Part shown: positions 1 through 6,230 of the stretch, one piece after another
Layout: each line of letters opens with the position of its first letter
How positions within the stretch are numbered: position 1 is the stretch's first letter
NCBI GenBank assembly: GCA_965651535.1
Contig: CBFGSX010000084.1
Location: 1 to 6,270, forward strand
Reading direction: 5' to 3'
From: JAQGJA01 sp965651535
GTDB taxonomy: Bacteria; Pseudomonadota; Alphaproteobacteria; Micavibrionales; SZUA-601
DNA: 6,270 bases
Position numbers and translations under genes: made by a program
Notes under the pieces: generated by a model
Database searches by the model: none
Seen by the model: the letters and a program-made list of their open reading frames with translations, nothing else
What the model was told of the DNA's origin: nothing

Positions 1-1218
1 GGCCACAGCTCGCTGCAAAGCGCCGGTTTGTCCGATGCTGCCGGGCGCGCCCTGCACAGCAAGGAGCTATTCATGGAAGAACAGGGCAACGGTTCGCTGA
101 AGCTCTATTACATGGACGGCGGCAACAAGGTGTATATCAACCACACGATCTATGCCTCGGAGCAATCCTTCAACGCCGACGGCCAATTCCACACCATCGC
201 CGGTGTCGGCCCGGTCAACACCAATGACGCCGCCATGTTCGGCTTCGAGGATCTGACCGGCCCGGGCGGCGGCGGATCGGACCGCGACTTCAACGATGTG
301 ATGTTCACCGTCACCGTCCAGCCGCGCGCCGAAATCACGCTGGTGCAGGATCAGCTGATCACGCATTTCGACATTGTGGATGCCGACAGCACCCACATGA
401 GCGAAGCGCTGGTCGTCGTCAGCAACACCAAGACGGGCGACGCGCTCGACTTCGCGCTGGGCGGCGGTTATACGCTGGTCGGGAATAACGTCTTCAAGGA
501 CGGGTCCGACATCGGTATCGACGCCACCATCACCCAGACGATCGGCGGCGACTTTGAGGTCCACATGGTCGGTAACGCGTCAAGCGCGCATTACGAATCC
601 CTGGTGAAGATGATTCACTTCACCTCGACGGGCGTTGACCCCATGTCGGCCATCGGCGTGCGCGACATCGCCATCACCGTGACCGACGATCAGGGCAACA
701 GCACGACGCTGACCACCGATTACGTCGTCACCCCGCCCAGCCACTTCGACATCCAGGTGGCCGGATCGACGACGGGCGACACGCTCACCGGAACCGGCGC
801 GCAAGACCTGTTGCTGGGCCGCGAGGGCGATGACACGCTGGTCGGCGGCGAAGGCAACGACATCCTCGCCGGCGGGTCGGGCAACGACACGCTGATCGGC
901 GGAGCCGGAGCCGACACCTTCCTGTTCCACAAGAACGAGACGGGCGTTGACACGATCATGGACTACAGCCTCGACGAGGGCGATCGTCTGGACATCAGCG
1001 ACCTGTTGGCCGGAAGCGGTTATCAGCCCGGTGTCTCAGTCGTCGACAACTATGTCAAGGTGGACAACACCACCGGACAGGTCTTTGTCGATACCTCGGG
1101 TGCGGGTAGCTTTGACGCGACCAACCACATCGCCACCATTAACAATATCGGCGCGGTGGATGCCTTGAACATCATCTTGAACGATGCCGAAGGAAACAAA
1201 GTAATTACAACCTCTTAA
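1..1218 (+). CDS. C-terminal part of a type I-secreted RTX/DUF4114 adhesin (5' end outside window)
   Basis: The reading frame is open from base 1, so the gene continues upstream. The only nearby start is an internal TTG at 28, which is unlikely to be real. Visible are 405 residues ending in TAA. In order: a DUF4114 motif at about residues 80-103 (FGFEDL, a glycine run, then SDRDFNDVMF); a cadherin/VCBS-like beta domain at about 112-244, closing with VTDDQGNS; about five RTX nonapeptides of the GGxGNDxL type at 259-307, which bind Ca2+ once outside the cell; and a type I secretion C-terminal target region at about 305-400 with the typical DTIMDY-EGDRLDISDLL block (317-336). Known family role: large exported surface adhesins or biofilm proteins, secreted uncleaved through an ABC/MFP/TolC channel. 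The TolC-like and LapG-like genes downstream support a LapA-type adhesin. That is inference, because the LapG cleavage site would lie in the missing N-terminus. An RTX enzyme is less likely, since no catalytic domain is visible. Confidence 0.88.
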   Translation, partial: GHSSLQSAGLSDAAGRALHSKELFMEEQGNGSLKLYYMDGGNKVYINHTIYASEQSFNADGQFHTIAGVGPVNTNDAAMFGFEDLTGPGGGGSDRDFNDVMFTVTVQPRAEITLVQDQLITHFDIVDADSTHMSEALVVVSNTKTGDALDFALGGGYTLVGNNVFKDGSDIGIDATITQTIGGDFEVHMVGNASSAHYESLVKMIHFTSTGVDPMSAIGVRDIAITVTDDQGNSTTLTTDYVVTPPSHFDIQVAGSTTGDTLTGTGAQDLLLGREGDDTLVGGEGNDILAGGSGNDTLIGGAGADTFLFHKNETGVDTIMDYSLDEGDRLDISDLLAGSGYQPGVSVVDNYVKVDNTTGQVFVDTSGAGSFDATNHIATINNIGAVDALNIILNDAEGNKVITTS

Positions 1219-1245
1219 TCCAAGGTTGTCACCCAAAGAACACGG

Positions 1246-1277
1246 AAACGCCCCTGTTATGCGACAGGGGCGTTTTT
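1246..1277 (+). terminator. Rho-independent terminator of the adhesin gene
   Basis: A perfect 12-bp stem (AAACGCCCCTGT at 1246-1257 with ACAGGGGCGTTT at 1264-1275) encloses the 6-nt loop TATGCG and ends in five T (1273-1277). It starts 27 bases after the adhesin stop codon. It should separate adhesin transcription from the TolC-like gene, which then needs its own promoter in 1278-1381. I see no convincing -35/-10 pair there. Confidence 0.9.
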
Positions 1278-1381
1278 ACGTCTTGCCGAAGCCGCTTTCC
1301 TTAAGCTAAGGTATGGCCACTCTCGAGTCACGGACGCGTGGCTTTAACATTTTGCATTCCAACGCTTTTCAGGCCTGAATC

Positions 1382-2737
1382 ATGAAAAAAACCTTTCGCC
1401 CCGTTTTCCTTGCCGCCTTGTTTCTCGGATCGGTTCTTTCTTCCGGCGCTTTCGCGCAGAGCATGACCGAAGTGGTCAAGCTGACAGTCGAAAACAACCC
1501 GCAGATCGGCACCGTCTCTGCCAACCGCAAGGCGGTCGAACAGGAACTGCGTCAGGCGCGCGGTCTTTATCTGCCACAGATTGACCTGAACACCGGCATC
1601 GGCCCCGAATGGACCAGCAATTCTACGACCCGCGCCAATGGCGGCGATCCCGAGGAACTGATCCGCACCGATGCGCGCCTGTCTTTGACCCAGCGCGTCT
1701 TCACGGGTTTTGAAACGCATTACGAGGTTGAGCGCCAAAAGGCCCGCGTCGCCTCCGCCGCCAACCGCGTTTACGAGAACGCCGAGAACATCGCGCTCGA
1801 CGCGATCGGCGCCTATCTCGAAGTGATCCGCCAGCGCGAGCTTTTCGCCCTGTCAAAACAGAATGTCGACTTCCACGTCAACACGCTCAATAAACTCGAG
1901 CAACGCTTCGGCGCCGGTGTCGGCACCCGCGCCGACGTATCGCAGACCCGCGCCCGTCTGGCGCGCGCCAACGCAACACTCGCCGAAACGGGCAACAGCC
2001 TAGGCGATGCGGAATCCTTCTATACGCGCGTCGTCGGCCAGTTCCCCGGCGATCTCGTGCGCCCGGCCTTCCCGGTCAGCGCCTTGCCGTCCTCGCTTGA
2101 TACCGCTGTCAAGACCGCCACGCATCACGCACCCGCCGTCAAAGCTGCCGAAAGCGATGTCGACGTGACCGACGAGGAAATCGGTCTGGCCGAAGCCGCC
2201 TTCTATCCCAAGGTCAACATCGAAGCCGATACCGGTTACAACAACGACGCCGGCGGCAACGACACCTATGGCTATGACAGCCGCGTCATGCTCCGCGGAC
2301 GCTGGAACCTGTTCCGCGGCGGCATCGACCGCGCCGCGCGTCAGGAAGCCGTGTTCCGCATGCATCAGGCCCGCGAGGCCCGCGCCCGCGCCGTCAATGA
2401 GTCGGTGGAAGAAGCCCGCCGTTCCTGGTTCGCCTATCAGGCCTCGGCCCAACGCGTCGATCAGCTGACCAACGCCGTTGAAGACCTGAAAGAAACGCGC
2501 AATGCCTATATGCAGCAATTCGACATCGGCCAGCGCAGCTTGCTTGACCTGCTCGATGCCGAGAACGAATTGTTCACCGCGCGTGGTCAGTTGGTTTCTG
2601 CCGACATCAACCAGCTGCGCTCGGGTTACCGCCTGCTCGCTTCGACCGGCTCGCTGCTCAAGACAATGGGCGTTGTCGCTCCGCACACCAGCAACCCCAA
2701 AGCGGAAAGCTTCGGCGACAGCATGGCGATGGAATAA
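1382..2737 (+). CDS. TolC-family outer-membrane channel of a type I secretion system (LapE-like)
   Basis: The 451-residue protein forms the outer-membrane/periplasmic tunnel that docks on an ABC transporter and membrane-fusion protein to export substrates in one step. The start ATG gives a clean signal peptide: MKK, a hydrophobic core, then AFA with predicted cleavage after residue 25. A weak AGG lies 8 bases upstream (1371-1373). Two outer-membrane-efflux repeats are seen. The first includes VENNPQIGTVSANRKAVEQE and a long helical stretch ending near residue 217. The second holds RWNLFRGGIDRA (from about 307) and the typical FDIGQRSLLDLLDAENELF helix (from 380), then an LLASTG-like ending. 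Length is usual for the family. Its position directly after an RTX adhesin gene suggests it exports that adhesin, as LapE does for LapA. No ABC or HlyD-like partner gene lies in the window. The family call is firm; the substrate is inferred from context. Confidence 0.93.
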   Translation: MKKTFRPVFLAALFLGSVLSSGAFAQSMTEVVKLTVENNPQIGTVSANRKAVEQELRQARGLYLPQIDLNTGIGPEWTSNSTTRANGGDPEELIRTDARLSLTQRVFTGFETHYEVERQKARVASAANRVYENAENIALDAIGAYLEVIRQRELFALSKQNVDFHVNTLNKLEQRFGAGVGTRADVSQTRARLARANATLAETGNSLGDAESFYTRVVGQFPGDLVRPAFPVSALPSSLDTAVKTATHHAPAVKAAESDVDVTDEEIGLAEAAFYPKVNIEADTGYNNDAGGNDTYGYDSRVMLRGRWNLFRGGIDRAARQEAVFRMHQAREARARAVNESVEEARRSWFAYQASAQRVDQLTNAVEDLKETRNAYMQQFDIGQRSLLDLLDAENELFTARGQLVSADINQLRSGYRLLASTGSLLKTMGVVAPHTSNPKAESFGDSMAME

Positions 2738-2755
2738 ACCCCATCCTCACAGAAT

Positions 2756-2790
2756 TAAAAAACCCCGCCCTTGTGGCGGGGTTTTTGTTT
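2756..2790. repeat. 35-bp direct repeat, left copy (terminator copy 1)
   Basis: This copy matches 5246-5280 at 34 of 35 positions; the only difference is T at 2772 against A at 5262. Identity covers the A-run, stem, most of the loop and the T-tail, including the interrupting G in TTTTTGTTT. With one base of indel the similarity extends a few bases left (GAATTAAA against GAATAAA). The two copies exactly bracket the type IIG gene and are offset by 2490 bp. Confidence 0.85.
2758..2790. terminator. Terminator of the TolC-like gene, symmetric enough to work both ways
   Basis: A perfect 12-bp stem (AAAAACCCCGCC at 2758-2769 with GGCGGGGTTTTT at 2775-2786) encloses the loop CTTGT, followed by GTTT. 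It begins 20 bases after the TolC-like stop codon. The A-run before the stem would give a T-tract on the other strand, so it is potentially bidirectional. Confidence 0.9.
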
Positions 2791-2795
2791 GCTCC

Positions 2796-2823
2796 TTGAC
2801 TTGCGGTCTCAAAAGCGGACAAT
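2796..2823 (+). promoter_or_regulatory. Candidate promoter of the type IIG gene
   Basis: TTGACT (2796-2801, 5 of 6 to the -35 consensus) is followed after 16 bases by GACAAT (2818-2823, 4 of 6 to the -10 consensus). A transcript would start near base 2830, almost at the ATG at 2831, so it could be leaderless. That agrees with the absence of a good Shine-Dalgarno sequence. The terminator just upstream means a local promoter is needed unless there is read-through. The boxes are imperfect and not proven. Confidence 0.3.
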
Positions 2824-2830
2824 TCACTTC

Positions 2831-5248
2831 ATGACCCCCCCCCGATCACTTTATGAAAATCTACAGCTCGCGCGCAGCGAGGAAGACGTCAAAGACGCCT
2901 ATATCAAGGCTCTAGGCCTCAAAAGAGTTACCAAAGGCCTGATCGATATTCGAACCGACGAAATCTGGTTCGAGGCGAAAGAAAAAAGCAATACATCGCA
3001 CTATGCGATGTTCACCCAGCTTTTGCATTATGTGCAAGCCGATCTCGACAAGGGTGAACCCATTCCACCATTCCTTGCCGTCATCGACACAGAAAAAGCG
3101 GCAATCATGCAAACGGACAATGTCCTGCCGTTTCTTAAAAAGAAAACCATCCAATGGGGCAAATCTGCCAGCCAGTTCCCACGCGAAGCATTGGACGAAG
3201 TGTCCCAGCACATCGGAACGCATTTCGTTTCATATCATATCAAGACGCACGAAGATGAATTCATCCGCGCGGTTAAATCAGCCATTAAAACGGGAAAGAT
3301 CGTCCGCAGCGAGATAACCCCTGATAATCTAAAGCAGGTTTTCGACAAGTGGGTGGATATGATCGGCCGTGAAACCGGAGCACCAGAAGAAAAATATGCG
3401 CTGTTATTCTTTGCCGACATCATGACGGACGGAAAAAAATCGACGCATAAGAACCTGCCAGCCGAATTATTGCACCAGAATGATGAGCCTGTATTTCTTC
3501 TTGAAGGCAAAAAATACGAGTTAGGAGACAAAGAGGGTTATCGCCAATTCTGGGCTATCTACCATCGTCCCCCAGCCGAAGAATATCGTAACTATCTTCT
3601 CGAGCGGCGTGATAGTCTGATCCCGGTTGATGCTCGAAAATTCAAAGGGGAATTTTATACGCCCCTCCATGTTGTGGACAAAGCCTATGATAAGCTGGCC
3701 GAAACACTAGGGAAAAATTGGCAGGAAGAATACATTGTCTGGGATATGTGCTGCGGTGTTGGCAACCTCGAGGTCAAGCACAGCAACCCGCGTAACATTT
3801 ACATGAGTACGCTGGAACAATCTGATGTCAACATCATGATTGCATCGAAAATATGCGTGCAAGCTACGCGGTTTCAATACGATTACCTGAACGACGACAT
3901 CACGGAGTTCGGTCAAATCGATTACAGCATGACTAACAAAGTCCCGGAATCCCTGCAGAGGATTATCAAGGAAGGGAAAAAGAAGATTCTTGTTCTGATG
4001 AACCCACCCTATGCAGAGGCTACTGATTCATTCAATGCCAGTAAATCCGGAAAAGGTCTAAAGACATTCACCAAAGGAGGGGTCGCCAAAACAAAGTTTG
4101 CGGCTACCTCAATGCAAGAATATGGCGATGCTGGAAAAGAACTCTTCACTCAATTTGTCGCTCGTATTGCTAAAGAAATCCCCAATGCAACTCTTGCCAT
4201 GTTTAGCACTCTCAAATACGTTAACGCTCATAACTTTGAAGCTTTTCGTGCCGCATGGAATGCGCAATACCTTGATGGATTTATCATTCATAGCAAGGCA
4301 TTTGATGGCATCAATGGCGACTTTCCAATTGGATTTCTAATCTGGAAAACAGCCAATGTAGACGAAAACAAAACTCCAATCACAATAATAAAGACAGAAA
4401 TTTTGGACAAAAACGCAAATCCTGTTGGAGAAAAGTTATTCTTTAATACTCCAAATGAAAAATTTCTAACAAAATGGGTTGATCGGCCTCGCACAAACAA
4501 GATCGAATCGATCCCGCTAAAAAATGCTATTCATCCTCAAACAGGTAAGTCGCGCGTAAAAACATGGTCGGATAATGCTATTGCATACCTTTGGTGTAAT
4601 GGAAACGATCTACAACAAGCTAATCAAACAGCAATATTCTCATCTTGTTTTAGTGCAGGAAATGGCTTCTATGTTACGCCCCAAAATCTCTGGCAAGCCG
4701 CTATTATTTTTTCTGTTCGCCGGTTAATAAAAAAACTATGGATCAATGATCGTGACCAGTTTCTACAGCCCGACCAGAGCCTAACAGACGAGTTCAAGAA
4801 TGATTGCCTAATCTGGATGTTGTTCAGCGGCAGCAACCTAACAGCAAGCGCCGATAATTTGGACTGGGACGGACGAAAATGGTCAATTGTAAATCACTTC
4901 ATTCCTTTTACCGAACAAGAAGTCAACGCACCGAACCGCTTTGATTCCGATTTCATGGTACAGTATCTGACCGACAAGACACTTTCCTCTGAAGCTTTGA
5001 AAGTTCTGACTGAGGGGCGCAAGCTGTGGCGTGCATATTTCGCCAAAACTGACCCGCACAATGTGCGCGAAGAACTCAAGCTTAACCGTGCCGATGTCGG
5101 CTGGTATCAGATCCGCAATGCACTCGAGCGTCGTAATAAAAGCGGGGATTCTTCTGGCGCAGACTTCTCGCCATTCAAAGCCGCCTATGAATCCTTATCG
5201 GAAAAGCTACGTCCACAAGTCTATGAATTGGGCTTCCTGAAGGAATAA
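2831..5248 (+). CDS. Type IIG-like restriction-modification protein (fused endonuclease and N6-adenine DNA methyltransferase)
   Basis: An 805-residue single chain that would methylate adenine in, and probably cut near, one DNA target. The N-terminus has a PD-(D/E)xK-like nuclease signature: D39, then E48-A-K50 in IWFEAKEK, close to the spacing known for MmeI-type enzymes. A helical linker follows to about 265. Methyltransferase motifs are X (FKGEFYTP, 271-278), I (DMCCGVGN, 305-312, SAM binding) and IV (NPPY, 391-394, N6-adenine catalysis). FDGINGDFPIGF (491-502) resembles a conserved segment late in the MTase fold. The remainder (about 500-805) is presumably the target-recognition and C-terminal region. 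No helicase motifs are seen, so type I, III or ISP systems are unlikely. I chose ATG 2831; the frame runs upstream to 2771, but that lies inside the terminator. There is no clear RBS. GC is about 48% near the start, 37% at 4321-4740 and above 50% near the end, well below its neighbours, which suggests transfer. The recognition site is unknown, and nuclease activity is inferred from one motif. Confidence 0.87.
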   Translation: MTPPRSLYENLQLARSEEDVKDAYIKALGLKRVTKGLIDIRTDEIWFEAKEKSNTSHYAMFTQLLHYVQADLDKGEPIPPFLAVIDTEKAAIMQTDNVLPFLKKKTIQWGKSASQFPREALDEVSQHIGTHFVSYHIKTHEDEFIRAVKSAIKTGKIVRSEITPDNLKQVFDKWVDMIGRETGAPEEKYALLFFADIMTDGKKSTHKNLPAELLHQNDEPVFLLEGKKYELGDKEGYRQFWAIYHRPPAEEYRNYLLERRDSLIPVDARKFKGEFYTPLHVVDKAYDKLAETLGKNWQEEYIVWDMCCGVGNLEVKHSNPRNIYMSTLEQSDVNIMIASKICVQATRFQYDYLNDDITEFGQIDYSMTNKVPESLQRIIKEGKKKILVLMNPPYAEATDSFNASKSGKGLKTFTKGGVAKTKFAATSMQEYGDAGKELFTQFVARIAKEIPNATLAMFSTLKYVNAHNFEAFRAAWNAQYLDGFIIHSKAFDGINGDFPIGFLIWKTANVDENKTPITIIKTEILDKNANPVGEKLFFNTPNEKFLTKWVDRPRTNKIESIPLKNAIHPQTGKSRVKTWSDNAIAYLWCNGNDLQQANQTAIFSSCFSAGNGFYVTPQNLWQAAIIFSVRRLIKKLWINDRDQFLQPDQSLTDEFKNDCLIWMLFSGSNLTASADNLDWDGRKWSIVNHFIPFTEQEVNAPNRFDSDFMVQYLTDKTLSSEALKVLTEGRKLWRAYFAKTDPHNVREELKLNRADVGWYQIRNALERRNKSGDSSGADFSPFKAAYESLSEKLRPQVYELGFLKE
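2835..2843 (+). repeat. Nine-C homopolymer at codons 2-5 of the type IIG gene
   Basis: The gene begins ATG ACC CCC CCC CGA, giving nine consecutive C. In this copy the frame is open through the full protein. Gain or loss of one C by slippage would shift the frame within the first five codons and abolish the protein. Poly-C/G tracts are known to phase-vary restriction-modification genes in other bacteria. Whether this tract varies is inference. Confidence 0.75.
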
Positions 5249-5280
5249 AAAACCCCGCCCTAGTGGCGGGGTTTTTGTTT
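5246..5280. repeat. 35-bp direct repeat, right copy (terminator copy 2)
   Basis: This partner of 2756-2790 is identical at 34 of 35 positions. The repeat starts inside the stop codon region of the type IIG gene: TAA at 5246-5248 is its first three bases. Deleting one copy and the interval would leave the TolC-like gene, a single terminator and convergent lapG. Confidence 0.85.
5248..5280. terminator. Bidirectional terminator between the type IIG gene and lapG
   Basis: A 12-bp perfect stem (5248-5259 with 5265-5276) with loop CTAGT has a T-run on the plus strand and an A-run on the other side. It overlaps the last base of the type IIG stop codon and lies 15 bases beyond the lapG stop, so it can end both converging transcripts. 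Confidence 0.9.
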
Positions 5281-5295
5281 CTCGTATGAATTCTA

Positions 5296-6009
5296 TTATC
5301 GCATGCTGGCCATGATGACGCGAGGTTGCTGCGCATACATATAAACCCCGTCCATGTTCACCGCAAAGCGCGGGGCATAGCCCGTCTGTTGGTGCTCGGC
5401 GTAAACGCGATCCGTCAAATTGTCGAGAATCATCGCCGTGCCGTCGAGATTGACGCTCAACACCGAGTGGCCGCGACCGCCGCGATTATTGTCGACCAGC
5501 GCGATGATGCGCATCTGCTCATCCTCGAAACCCAGGAAGGTCAGCGTCGCATATTTGGCAATGGCGTAATCTTCGCAATCGCCTGCATTGCGCATGAATT
5601 CAAGCGGCGAGGCCCAATATTCCGACACGCCATAGGCCTCGTCGTCGGTGCGATACTGCCAACGATTGAAAAACGCGTTGACCACCGACAGCTGCGTCAT
5701 CGGGTCTTTATCGAGCAAGCCATGCACCATGTCGTGCCAGCCTTGTTGCGCGATTCCCTCGCAATTCACCCGGTTCGTCAGACAGGCTTGCAGCGCGGCC
5801 AGATCGCCCTCCATGGCCTGTTTGACGCGGCTCCATTGCGGGACGCGGTCTTCGGCCTGATAGGCCACCATCTCGACGCTGTTAAAGGCCGATTCTTGGG
5901 CCGTGGCGGCTACGCGGGCCACTTGGCCCAGCGTCAGGGCAAAAGCCGGAGAGGCCGTTAAAACGGCCGCAAACAGGCTTAATACAAGGGATTTGGACAG
6001 GCGGGACAT
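5296..6009 (-). CDS. lapG: LapG-like periplasmic cysteine protease (bacterial transglutaminase-like, BTLCP)
   Basis: A 237-residue protein, usual length for the family. An N-terminal signal peptide (MSRLSKS, hydrophobic core, AFA, cleavage after about residue 24) sends it to the periplasm. The catalytic triad of the transglutaminase-like fold is visible: C145 in GDCEDYAIAKY, H181 in GRGHSVL and D196 in ILDN. D144 and E146 flank the cysteine and match the Ca2+-binding residues described for Pseudomonas LapG. YWASPLEF (131-138) and KYATLTFLGF are also family-typical. Known role: LapG clips a large RTX adhesin near its N-terminus and releases it from the cell surface; LapD with bound c-di-GMP sequesters LapG. 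The adhesin C-terminus and TolC-like gene upstream support this role. The start ATG at 6009 has a strong AGGAG 6 bases upstream. The gene faces the type IIG gene tail to tail. The exact substrate is inferred. Confidence 0.92.
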   Translation of the reverse strand: MSRLSKSLVLSLFAAVLTASPAFALTLGQVARVAATAQESAFNSVEMVAYQAEDRVPQWSRVKQAMEGDLAALQACLTNRVNCEGIAQQGWHDMVHGLLDKDPMTQLSVVNAFFNRWQYRTDDEAYGVSEYWASPLEFMRNAGDCEDYAIAKYATLTFLGFEDEQMRIIALVDNNRGGRGHSVLSVNLDGTAMILDNLTDRVYAEHQQTGYAPRFAVNMDGVYMYAQQPRVIMASMR

Positions 6010-6015
6010 GGACTT

Positions 6016-6020
6016 CTCCT
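6016..6020 (-). promoter_or_regulatory. Ribosome binding site of lapG
   Basis: On the minus strand AGGAG lies 6 bases before the ATG (spacer AAGTCC). It is the strongest Shine-Dalgarno in the window and fixes the start that carries the signal peptide. Confidence 0.8.
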
Positions 6021-6084
6021 GGACGAGGGTCTATTCACATATAAATTTATCTGCAATCCTTAATAAAACCGATAAATTATGGAA

Positions 6085-6106
6085 ATTATAAGTCTTTGAA
6101 AAAGAC
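6085..6106 (-). promoter_or_regulatory. Candidate lapG promoter: TATAAT box with abutting dyad operator
   Basis: The minus strand has a perfect -10 consensus TATAAT (plus-strand 6085-6090). Immediately upstream of it sits a perfect dyad, GTCTTT-N3-AAAGAC (6092-6106). No good -35 is found at 16-18 bases spacing. The dyad would lie around position -21, where a bound protein would block or remodel polymerase. The transcript leader would be roughly 70 bases. The flanking 6030-6120 stretch is AT-rich, as expected of a promoter region. Confidence 0.4.
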
Positions 6107-6230
6107 GTAATTCATACCCTCTCTCCCTACGCCAAAGACCTAAAACCCCCTTGCCCGCACATGGATTCCCGTGTAGTTAGGGGGAGCATTTTTTCAATTT
6201 CCTTCCCCCTTCGCGGCAAGAGTAATCCCC

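Noticed and set aside
67..564. 165-codon open frame antisense to the adhesin
   Set aside because: It is a shadow of the RTX/DUF4114 coding strand, with low-complexity composition and no ribosome binding site or domain.
775..921. Tandem GGxGND units considered as a DNA-level repeat or CRISPR-like array
   Set aside because: The periodicity is nine codons with varied nucleotides. It is the protein-level RTX calcium-binding repeat.
2771..2830. Upstream extension of the type IIG frame from a TTG at 2771 (or TTG at 2801)
   Set aside because: 2771 is within the terminator hairpin loop and neither TTG has a ribosome binding site. The ATG at 2831 is the better start.
2756..5280. Transposon or IS element interpretation of the flanked type IIG gene
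   Set aside because: There is no transposase, no terminal inverted repeats beyond the terminator stems, and 35 bp is far too long for a usual target-site duplication.
5326..5961. 211-codon open frame antisense to lapG
   Set aside because: It lies wholly opposite a clear lapG with signal peptide and catalytic triad. Its product has no recognisable features and is a by-product of GC-rich codon use.
6074..6089. Direct repeat AAATTAT-GG-AAATTAT
   Set aside because: It is only 7 bp in an AT-rich promoter region and can easily arise by chance.
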